DNA from: Ectocarpus siliculosus
Taxonomy: Eukaryota > Sar > Phaeophyceae > Ectocarpales > Ectocarpaceae
NCBI GenBank assembly: GCA_000310025.1
Contig: FN649739.1
Location: 2,354,696-2,377,525 of the forward strand
DNA length: 22,830 nucleotides
Reading direction: 5' to 3'
Positions 9,901 to 16,433 of this stretch are shown piece by piece. Made by a program: the position numbers and the translations under genes. Each line of letters starts with the position of its first letter. Position 1 is the first letter of the stretch. The notes under the pieces were generated by a model. The model searched no databases. It saw only the letters and a program-made list of their open reading frames with translations, and had not been told where the DNA came from.

Positions 9901-10925
9901 GGTGTCGGCGACGATGCGCAACCGCCGCCGCCTAAGCCGCCCTCGCCCACGCCACCGAAGCGCGTCGTTTCGTTGGGGTTGGGCGGCGGCGGCGGCGGCG
10001 GCGGGGGGGGCTCGGGGGCTGGTGCTGGTGCTGCTGGGGGGGGGGCGGCGGGCGACGCCGCGAGCCGGAGAGAAGCCTTACAGAAGCGACGGGAGGCCCG
10101 AAGGTGTTGTCAAAAGGTTTTTGCTCTTGGTCTGCTGTGTTTGTGTGCTTTCTTTGCTTTGCGTTCACGGGGCTAAACGGGCAGACCAAAGATGAACGGA
10201 TAAAGCCTAAACCCAGAGAAACAGCTAGAACATTTAGCACTCCCTCTGCACTCTGCGGAGCCCCTGGAATCCGCGGGGCCTCCTGATGTCGACGGCACCG
10301 AGCAAAGCAGGCAGGAGGGGCCCTGGTTACAGTGTCTGTCTCGATGCGTAAACTGTTGTCGTGGCACGGCTGTTTGCTTTTCGTCCGTCCAGTTTGGCCT
10401 TTTTCTTCGCCCGTTGTGTGTGTCTTGTGTCTTGAGCTACTGTAGGGGGTGGGGACACCAATGATACACGGTGACCCTCTTTTATGGCGTGCTTCTCGCG
10501 GCACTCCTTCCCTCTTCTTGCACGGACATTTGTCTGCCTCTGCTCGTGAAGTCATCACGCGACTGAAACACGTCTCAGTTGATTGTCCTGATGTTCATGC
10601 TTGCCAAGAAGGCACAAATCGACCTGGGAAGGGACCCAAAGCCCTCTTCTTCCCTAGTCCCCACACACCGTTATCTAGCACAGTACCCTGGGCCGGCGAA
10701 AAAATGGCATATCGCTCCTTCCCAGCATGCGAGGCCAATCAACCGTCCAACGACTACGGCATGCGCTTACATGAGAGTAACCCCCCGCTTGAACTACTGG
10801 TTCTTGGTCTGTGGTCATTCGTTGACAGGGCGCAACGCGAGAGCAGCAAGGCGAAAGCGAAACCGGTGGTCGTGGCGAAGAAGCTCATGGACATCGCCCC
10901 GCCTGACGGCTGGGAAGACTTCTAG
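1..10925 (+). CDS. SCYL1: SCY1-like pseudokinase (SCYL1 family), 5' partial, 16 exons
   Basis: Exons by splice sites and frame continuity: <1-164, 321-383, 778-881, 1681-1822, 2138-2250, 2739-2850, 3431-3505, 4055-4205, 4559-4695, 5691-5834, 6646-6840, 7548-7709, 8274-8428, 8869-9244, 9709-10103, 10829-10925 (stop TAG 10923-10925). They join to about 860 residues. Residues ~48-232 are the C-terminal part of a kinase fold: FYHNNISTDTVFV sits at the catalytic loop with HNN in place of HRD, and WKLGGMD replaces DFG, so it is a pseudokinase like animal SCYL1. Residues ~233-520 match the SCYL HEAT-repeat region (PLRELTLKSM, LIKHLARLQ, IRTNAIIFLGKV, DPFVATRLAGL). The rest is a Gly/Ser/Pro-rich tail with SWALGKLSETL, paralleling WAGWAVTGVSSL of animal SCYL1, then a basic helix ending in DGWEDF. 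Known SCYL1 proteins are Golgi/COPI trafficking scaffolds; that role is inferred here. The animal C-terminal RKLD COPI signal is absent. Least certain are exon 1 and the exon 8/9 junction; the latter was chosen because it gives a gap-free alignment around WSGYEDF. Confidence 0.9.
1497..1590. repeat. 35-bp tandem repeat, about 2.7 copies, in SCYL1 intron 3
   Basis: Copies begin at 1497, 1532 and 1567 and share AGGGTTGTAGGTTAACAATA with few changes; the third copy is shortened. It lies in the long intron 882-1680, about 90 bp upstream of the acceptor. No coding role is visible. Confidence 0.8.
1908..1980 (+). repeat. CT-rich tract in SCYL1 intron 4
   Basis: Imperfect CTCT/TGTCTC repeats, low complexity, between donor 1822 and acceptor 2138. 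ORFs here on the minus strand (RERE/DRDR-type) are translations of the repeat. Confidence 0.75.
2935..3160. repeat. Diverged direct duplication, period about 126 bp, in SCYL1 intron 6
   Basis: TGATGCACGGGTCC occurs at 2935 and 3061. Both copies continue with matching blocks: TTTCGTCCGC versus TTTGTCCGCT, then TAGTGGTTCTTGAGGC versus CAGTGGTTGTCGAGGC. An old tandem duplication of intron sequence. Confidence 0.65.
3519..3752 (+). repeat. Long GTT/GGT microsatellite in SCYL1 intron 7
   Basis: About 230 bp of GTT, GGT, GTC and GCT triplets starting some 13 bp after the donor at 3505/3506. Poly-Val/Leu and poly-Asn/Thr ORFs over it are artefacts of the repeat. Confidence 0.9.
4258..4375 (+). repeat. 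GTT, CTG and GAT microsatellite in SCYL1 intron 8
   Basis: A compound triplet tract (GTT, then CTG, then GAT) begins about 50 bp after the inferred donor at 4205/4206, with GTTGTC-rich sequence from the donor itself. Same style as the intron 7 tract. Confidence 0.85.
4805..5012 (+). mobile_element. Foldback/MITE-like element, copy 1
   Basis: Imperfect terminal inverted repeats of about 45 bp. The left arm (4805-4849) includes ACACCCCCTGGATCGATTTT; the right arm (4969-5012), reverse-complemented, includes ACACCCACTGGATCAATTTT. Both continue into AAAGCTC/ACAGCTC on the inner side and GGTGAC outside. About 208 bp, no coding capacity. No target duplication is evident. It lies in SCYL1 intron 9 (4696-5690). 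Confidence 0.65.
5262..5483 (-). mobile_element. Foldback/MITE-like element, copy 2, inverted relative to copy 1
   Basis: Same family as 4805-5012. The left arm has CTCACCCCCTGGAACGATTT; the right arm, reverse-complemented, has CACACACTGGCCCGATTTTC; the outer ends read GTAGGTTGC/GCAGGTTGC. The core matches copy 1 only when reverse-complemented: CGGTGCCGAAAATGGCGG, CGAGAGCTTTCC and CTTCGTCGTGGAGTA on the minus strand match copy 1 on the plus strand. The two elements therefore sit as an inverted pair in one intron. Confidence 0.65.
5515..5612 (+). repeat. Dispersed poly-C-tailed repeat, copy A
   Basis: Contains GTGCTCCGTCC, then GGTCAATGGCCTAACAGCTA, GGCATGC and CATGAGTAC running into a C-rich tail. 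The same ordered blocks recur at 6410-6510 and, more diverged, at 10725-10788. The GGTCAATGG...GGC block is loosely like a tRNA D-arm/A box, so a tRNA-related SINE is possible but unproven. Lies in SCYL1 intron 9. Confidence 0.55.
5851..5930 (+). repeat. CTG microsatellite in SCYL1 intron 10
   Basis: About 80 bp of CTG/TTG triplets beginning 16 bp after donor 5834/5835. The poly-Cys and poly-Ala readings are not real protein. Confidence 0.9.
6410..6510 (+). repeat. Dispersed poly-C-tailed repeat, copy B
   Basis: Shares TGCTCCGTCC, GGTCAATAGTCTAACGACTA, CGGCATGCA and TATGAGTAC with copy A and ends in 19 C (6491-6509). ACCATGAGTAC followed by 12 C at 4015-4036 looks like a 3'-end fragment of the same element. 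Lies in SCYL1 intron 10. Confidence 0.6.
6873..6945 (+). repeat. Perfect (TC)n microsatellite, about 36 units, in SCYL1 intron 11
   Basis: Starts about 32 bp after donor 6840/6841. A shorter CT run lies at 7087-7108. The sequence around the donor (gtgggtgcgg then GGCGTCCCCGCTCTGC) is duplicated about 179 bp downstream, with a second potential donor AAG|GTGGAT at 7019/7020. Confidence 0.95.
7359..7493 (+). repeat. ~45-bp tandem repeat, three copies, in SCYL1 intron 11
   Basis: Units start at GCTGAC at 7359, 7405 and 7449, each with GGTTTGATTTCGGC or GGTTTGATTCGGC and an AGCAACACC/AGCGAAGCC end. The tract is open in one frame (about 15-residue periodicity), but that frame does not join exon 12 at 7548, so it is treated as a minisatellite. 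Confidence 0.7.
8453..8466 (+). repeat. Short telomere-like (CCCTAA) tract in SCYL1 intron 13
   Basis: CCCTAACCCTAACCCT, about 2.7 units, 22 bp after donor 8428/8429. TTAGGG-type telomere units are widespread in eukaryotes; an interstitial tract this short may be chance. Confidence 0.5.
9249..9364 (+). repeat. GGT/GCT/GTT microsatellite in SCYL1 intron 14
   Basis: About 115 bp of TGG, GTGCTG and TTG triplets starting within 5 bp of donor 9244/9245. The poly-Trp, poly-His and poly-Val readings are artefacts. Confidence 0.9.
10725..10788 (+). repeat. Dispersed poly-C-tailed repeat, diverged copy C
   Basis: GCATGCGAGGCCAATCAACC, then CCAACGACTACGGCATGC and CATGAGAGTAACCCCCC keep the block order of copies A and B. 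It lies 40 bp upstream of the last SCYL1 acceptor (10828/10829). Confidence 0.5.
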
Positions 10926-10962
10926 AAGTTCCTTTTCTAGAAGCTCCTTTTCTAGAAAATTT
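10918..10962 (+). promoter_or_regulatory. Triple TTCTAGAA array, heat-shock-element-like
   Basis: TTCTAGAA occurs at 10920, 10935 and 10952, with spacers GTTCCTTT and GCTCCTTT. TTCnnGAA repeats with TTCC extensions are the form of eukaryotic HSF binding sites. The first copy overlaps the SCYL1 stop codon. It could be a regulatory array for a downstream gene, a 3'UTR RNA hairpin series, or a chance 15-17 bp tandem repeat. Confidence 0.35.
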
Positions 10963-11411
10963 CTCCAGAACTTCTTCTTGATAATCTTGTGCACCGCCGT
11001 AGAAGCTTCTTCTAGATACTAATCTTTTTTTATGATCTGGTGTACCAGCGCAGTACAGCACACCGAGCTTCTTCGCAGCAGCAAGTTTGGATTTTTGCAT
11101 CTCCTTGTTGTAAGGTGGTCCCGAGTTTCCCCGCACAAAAGTTCGGGTTTTTGAGTTTCGTATTGTTGTTGTACGTCCGCCCTCGCCCTGCTGCTGTTCG
11201 CTGTCATTTGTAGCGCAGTGCCGACAGGGCATATGTGCCATCCCTGATTGTTTTTTGCTTCAGAATCTATTTTTTTTTTTGGGTGGGCGTGGTGTGATGG
11301 TAACTGGCAGCTTAGTAAGGGTCCAGCGATCTCTGTGTGCACGAGTGCGGACGCTTGACAGACAGCCCTCGCCGAAGGGAAAAGCTATTCCACGATTGAT
11401 AATAATATTAA
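10926..11411 (+). other. SCYL1 3' flank/UTR, no gene seen
   Basis: After the TTCTAGAA array there is an imperfect direct duplication (GATAATCTTGTGCACCGC near 10980 and TGATCTGGTGTACCAGCGC near 11033). No convincing coding frame. A canonical AATAAA was not found immediately after the stop. Confidence 0.5.
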
Positions 11412-12262
11412 TCATTTCGTCGTGCTGTGTACGTTACGTCTCGACATCGAGGGAGGACTACGGTAGTACAATAGTGCTGAACAACCTGCGAAGTTCGTGT
11501 TGAGACCCGGCATGACGCAGTTGGGGCTCAAGCAGCGCGGTGCGGATGCTTTTGTTTTGCGCTTGGGGAAGAACGGATCCGTTTTTATACATCCGTGCAG
11601 GGCCCAATAGACGAAGTGCAACGGTTGGCGAAGTGCATGACTGATGCTCTCTCTCGTGTTGTGTTCAGAGAAAAGGCAGATGATCCGCGGATATGCTGTT
11701 GTTAATGTCGCTGCAGAGGCCCGCAGAACGGCCACTTGGTAGAAACCAAGCGCAAAAACAAAACCGACAATACCGGCCTCGAAGAACGCAAGTGCAGGAC
11801 CAAAGTAGTAGCAAACCAAGCGTAGTCTATTGAGCCGCTGCGAAGATCATAGGCATAGACTCTTACTACGGCCAACTTGTACAAAGTCGATTAGGACGAG
11901 CGTTCCACGGAGATCCGACACTCATGCGCATACGTCGGCGAGAGGCCTGTTGTCAGAGAGACTGTTGTAGCCCAACGCCTGACTGAGCGAACGATGACAG
12001 CCAAAAGGAACATTGCAGCCAACATTTCAGACGCGGACGGTTCGACCTCAGAATCCGACCCCCGTCGCTGTTCTCCCCTCCCGGTACACGTATGTATATC
12101 ACCACCCCTCCCGACCGCGCAGACAACGGTGACGTGGGAGGTGCTGGCAGCACCGCCAGCAAACAGGAAGAGAATGAAGTGGCCTCCCAGTTTCGACTTG
12201 ATGCTGGCTAACACGGGCGAGTCTTTCACGCGCAAGAAGAGTATCTACAGTAGTAGTATCTC
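11412..12262 (-). CDS. Possible minus-strand gene, hypothetical membrane protein
   Basis: Not a recognised family. Three open segments read in order on the minus strand, each with a usable splice signal. The first follows CTACTGTAG at about 12253 and contains KLGGHFILFLFAGGAAST. The second (about 12065-11905) contains EMLAAMFLLAVIVRSVRRW. The third follows TCTTCGCAG at about 11846 and contains ALAFFEAGIVGFVFALGFY, running to a stop at 11412. Each has a hydrophobic stretch long enough for one membrane helix. Junctions are guesses, no start exon was found, and the hydrophobic stretches could be chance. Conservation would decide it. Confidence 0.2.
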
Positions 12263-13911
12263 TGCTGTCCCTATCTACTTCTATTAGGAAAAATAAAAAC
12301 ACACACAGAAAGACTACAGTTGGGGCCCGCAAATAAGAAGCACCAATTTCGGGTCGAGGCTCAAAGTCTTATTATTCTGGCTGTTGATCGAATACTCATG
12401 ATTTTTCTTACAACAACGACGACAGTGAATTTCTTATTGTTTGGCTCTGTCGCCTGGCCTGTATAAATGTATACGCCACTCAGTCAGTTAGTTACCGTGT
12501 CTTGTGTTACCCATTCTTTCGGCAACCATACCCTCCGTCCACGAACGTCTCCCAACAGATGATTGCGAAACACAGAAACTAAATGGACAAACCACTTCCG
12601 GGGCCTCGTCTAACTCGTGCTGCCAAGGTGCCGAGGTGTGCCGCCCCCCCCTGTGCAACAATCGAAACAACGCATTGTTCGGAAGAAACGCACAAAGACA
12701 CTCAATCAAGTTATTATTGCCATGAGCTCCGGTCCCCTACCGTAGTTTCTTATGTCTCATGCCTCTGTGGGTGCGTGTTTTCTTATTCGGATGTTTCTTA
12801 TCTTTGCGTCCGTTTTGAGGTGTGTTTGTTTTATCACTTTTTCTTATTTTTCCTCAAAAGTTGAGGGTCTTGTAGATTTTTCTGAACGGCGCGCCGCAAC
12901 TACTACGTACTGCTGTGTACCCGTTCGAGATATATATCTAGTTGGGAGCGTCGATGTGCCGCCCTCCCAACCCCCCCCAGAGCTCTCCCGAACACTTGGA
13001 ACGCTACATAGCACTCTAGAGGCTGCCCGCCAGTAATTGCTGGGTGCAATTTTGTGTGCTGGGACAGAGGGAGCGACACAGACGCGTACACGCATGCACG
13101 CACACTCTGCAACAACATGCAAGGTGCAGCTCTCAGCTGTAACGCAGCGCAGCCAATCACCGCCTTTCTGAGAACAGTACACCGCATGCAGCGAGTGTGC
13201 CTATACCAGGACAAAAGATGGGCATCTACAACCGTGCGGGAATGCACTCTAACCCTGCAACACTTCAGAGGTATCATCTGTCGCGCAAATCACTAAACAC
13301 GAGGTCATCGGCAAGTCGGCAAGAAGACGAGAAGAGGGTTGCACCGCAAAACTTCCGAGTGTACACAACAAGTTTTTAGAACCCTCCGCGCCGTGTGAAG
13401 CACACCGCCGCGCCCGATAACGCGGCCCACCGCTCCTACACCCCGGAGACATAAGCCAGCAGCAAGAGGCTCATCCGGTATCCGCAGGCACTCGTTGGGG
13501 GAAGAAAGGTGTGTGTTTCTGTCTCTTTTGCGTACCGGCATATGCTTGCTCCACATCTCCCTCTAGTCTACATGACGTTCACACGACGTCGTATTCATAC
13601 GCATGATGAGCAAGTAATCTGTTTTTTTTTTTTTTTTCTTAATATGACACAACGAAACCATCTCTATCATAGAAAAGAGTCTGAGACAGATTAGCAATGG
13701 ATTCATAGCGTCAGAAAGTACCTGTATGTCTACGATTTCCCAGACAGCATATAGGGACATCTCCCCTGCGGGTAACAGGCTCAACAAGACAGTTTGTTCT
13801 TCTATGCACGCAGCATAGCAGCAGAGCAGTACAAAACGCGGATAAACGCGATGAGCAGTAAATCCCACCGTTAAATAAAATAAATATTAAATGAAATGGT
13901 CCCCCCGTCCT
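12263..13911. other. Intergenic, no supported gene
   Basis: Scattered short ORFs on both strands without recognisable motifs, AT-richer patches, a 17-T run at 13621-13637 and a poly-C stretch near 12970. I see no RNA gene or mobile-element ends in it. Confidence 0.5.
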
Positions 13912-13919
13912 ATGTTTTC
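13912..13919 (+). repeat. hAT target-site duplication, left copy
   Basis: ATGTTTTC directly before the left end of the element, identical to 14935-14942 directly after the right end. Eight base pairs is the target duplication length of the hAT superfamily. Confidence 0.9.
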
Positions 13920-14934
13920 TGGGGTTGTGTATCGGCGCAGCCGAACGATATAATATGTATCGGAGATCGGCGCAGCCTTCGCCGATATATCGAAAAATAT
14001 CGGCGAGCGAAGCGAGCCGTGGTTAGGGGGCTCGCTTCGCGAGCACCCCCTCGGCCCCCCGGCTGGTGAGGGGCCCCGCTGGAGGCGCCCCGCCGGAGGC
14101 GTTTTTTTACGCAATTTGGCTTCACTAGAGCATATTTTTTGGGTGATTTTGGGGCACTTCGACCATGCCACTTTTTGGTGGGTGATATCCTGAAAACTAC
14201 CGAAAAACGCTAAAACTTGGAAACCATCGACAATAAATGACAGATGATTAGTCAGTTCTCTTTCGAAGCTTTGGTTGGGTGGTACAACACGACCACGTTT
14301 GAACGTCTTCACGAAGCTGCTTCCAAAACACGTTCCCACCTCCCTCGTCCTCCCTCTCTCTCTGAATCTTGTCATGTTTCTACAACACAGCCTAAGTTTT
14401 TCGTGTTTTTTTGAACTTGGTCTCTGCACAGTGAAAGTCGCCGTTTGCCACGCACAACTGACAGATCGCGATGCCCGAATGGCATGGGTTCCGATACACC
14501 CTGAAATGCTTCCACACCGGGTGTGAGGCATTCGGGGGCTTGGGCAGCTTCGGCTCCATCTTGACCCTCTCCACCTTCGCAGCCCGCTCGTTTTTCTTCG
14601 AACGCTCTGCTGTCTCTGTGTCTGAAACTGGTTCTACTGCAACCACCGGCGTGGAGGACCCTCCATCCTGGTCCGCTGCTGGTGGGGTACTCATGGGGTG
14701 TTCGGCTAGTGTTCGGTGTTCGGTCTGCTCTTCTGTGGTCCAAAGCAACAGCCGCCGCAACAGCGAGGCCTCATAGGGGGTCCAAACGTGTAACTGTTGT
14801 AACATATGCCCCCTTTTTGATTCACGGAGCCCCCTCAAATATATCGCCCAACATATCGGGGCTGACAATAGATACTCGATACGATATATATCGTCCGATT
14901 ATATCAAACATATCGGCTCCGATACACAACCCTA
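13920..14934 (-). mobile_element. hAT-superfamily DNA transposon, 1015 bp, non-autonomous
   Basis: The left end reads TGGGGTTGTGTATCGG and the reverse-complemented right end TAGGGTTGTGTATCGG, typical hAT-type ends, flanked by the exact 8-bp duplication ATGTTTTC. Subterminal regions are packed with short ATATCGG/CCGATAT motifs on both sides, as in many hAT elements where they bind transposase. A near-perfect palindrome at 14003-14018/14029-14044 and GC-rich inverted blocks follow on the left. It carries one minus-strand ORF (14392-14694) but is too short for a hAT transposase (usually 600-800 residues), and no hATC dimerisation region is visible, so movement would need a transposase from elsewhere. 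The intact duplication points to fairly recent insertion. Confidence 0.88.
14392..14694 (-). CDS. BED-type zinc-finger-like ORF of the hAT element (truncated)
   Basis: 100 residues from ATG at 14694 to a stop at 14392-14394. An acidic/Lys-rich N-terminal part (RSKKNERAAKVERVKMEPKL) is followed by HPVWKHFRVYRNP and AICQLC. The VWxHF start and CxxC pair are the first half of a BED finger, a DNA-binding domain common at the N-terminus of hAT transposases. The expected second half (HxnH) is missing: the frame runs into KFKKTRKT and stops. A frameshift or unspliced intron could explain this, since an open frame continues on the minus strand to 13887. An in-frame extension upstream to 14868 exists, but the ATG at 14694 starts the compositionally coherent part. 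Probably a remnant, possibly a short DNA-binding protein. Confidence 0.55.
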   Translation of the reverse strand: MSTPPAADQDGGSSTPVVAVEPVSDTETAERSKKNERAAKVERVKMEPKLPKPPNASHPVWKHFRVYRNPCHSGIAICQLCVANGDFHCAETKFKKTRKT

Positions 14935-14942
14935 ATGTTTTC
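14935..14942 (+). repeat. hAT target-site duplication, right copy
   Basis: ATGTTTTC, identical to 13912-13919, immediately after the right terminal repeat. Confidence 0.9.
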
Positions 14943-16380
14943 CCCTTCGATGGAGCAATGCGAAACCGATCCGTGCGTGTTCCGGCGGATTCGAAAAGGC
15001 AAGGTCAGGTGAATGTTGCGGTAACAGGTCCAGAGGATGCCGAGATTTTTTTTTTTCGACCTTTTCCGGCCCCGCCGCCACTACAAGCCACCACCGTCAC
15101 GCATGAAGGCACCTTCGAGTAGCTTTAGTCCTGACAAGTCTTCCAGCGGAAGAGACGAAGGGAAATGGGGGCTTGTGGCGTGCTGGGTAGGGAAAACAGC
15201 TCTGGAAAATTACTGACCCAGTACTCAGTCAGGCTTTTTTCAACTTTTTTCCGATGTGTGGACTTTTTCCCATGATCATCCCCGGGCAAACGGTTTGGCG
15301 CATTTACACCCACCTGGCGCCACCCTGGGTCTACGTGGGCTACTGAAACGAGACCACACAGTACTTATACATCCTACTAGACGCTGTATACCAGTTTCCC
15401 GAGATTGTTTTGCAGACTGTGCTTGTTGCGAGGGTCACAAGACACGCGCTGACTTGGAGACAGATGATCTGGTTGAACATTCGGATTTGGAGGACGCATC
15501 AGTGAACGACGCTGGGCCGTGCAACTTGAACCAAACGGTGGGCACACAAGCTGGTGTCGTTGGCTTTCTGTAGCATTCAAGACATTAGGTGTTCGTCCCT
15601 TGTGGATGGAGATATCGACAAACATGAAACGTGGATCTGGGCCCTCTTTCCAGTCCAATACCAAAAGAGTCGTCTTCCAGTTGCTCCGCATTCCGAAGAC
15701 ATCGAAAGGGCGGCGGAAGGGAGGGAAAAAAAAACCGAAAAAAAATAGCGAAAGCGATAGCGAGACAGAGAGGAGAGAGGTTTGGGGCCTGATATCATTT
15801 GACGTAGCAGGTCCGGCTACCGTAACAATGAACAATCCTTGTGTCTCCCACCTGGTGCAGGCACGCTGTAAGTGGTACCTGGTGTTCAAGCTCTGTGGTT
15901 GGGGATATCTACCAACAACAGCGTGCCAATCGAGGCGTGTAGTGTGGCCCTATTGTTTGGTGATGGTTCGCAAGGCGTTCTGATATTTGGGGACACCGTT
16001 CCCGAACAGCAATAAAAAGAAAAAAATCCCGGCATAACGACACTGCGCAGTCCTCAACGAAGACTTCACCACCAACAACCTTGGTGAAATTTCCTGGTAC
16101 ACGGGGGGGTACATTCTCGTGCGATTTTGAGGAAGATCTATTCGTAGGATCTCTCAGAGTTTTCCATCGAGACACTTGCAAAGCGTTTCGATGTGAAAAC
16201 CACCTGCCCCTTGTGCATAGACTACGCGGTACATGTACTTTGCTTTACCAGCTTCGCCCGGTGTGAACTGAGGACCCAGAGAGGAGGGCGCAAACGACTG
16301 AGGCTGCGGCAACCTGCACATGCCAGCCGGTTAGGCTACATTTTTGTCTGAAGTCCCGCTTCGACTTGGGGCAGATCTCT
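14943..16380. other. Intergenic/upstream of NB-ARC gene, no supported gene
   Basis: Several ORFs of 100-170 codons (15256-15573 plus, 15519-15983 plus, 15377-15889 minus) overlap on opposite strands and show no domain or splice context. A Lys/Ser-rich A-tract lies at 15725-15745. The promoter of the NB-ARC gene is presumably near the right end, but no clear TATA or initiator can be assigned. Confidence 0.45.
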
Positions 16381-16433
16381 TGACTGCTGTCCCTCTTGGA
16401 CCCTCTGCTTCGGCTGCCCAGGATCAACGTAGG

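Noticed and set aside
8644-10558. Several 100-210-codon ORFs, both strands, Pro/Gly/Ala rich
   Set aside because: Shadows of the GC-rich SCYL1 tail exons in other frames or on the other strand.
15519-15983. 154-codon plus-strand ORF with KKKPKKNSESDSETE
   Set aside because: The basic/acidic stretch comes from an A-rich tract, there is no domain, and a minus-strand ORF of similar length overlaps it.
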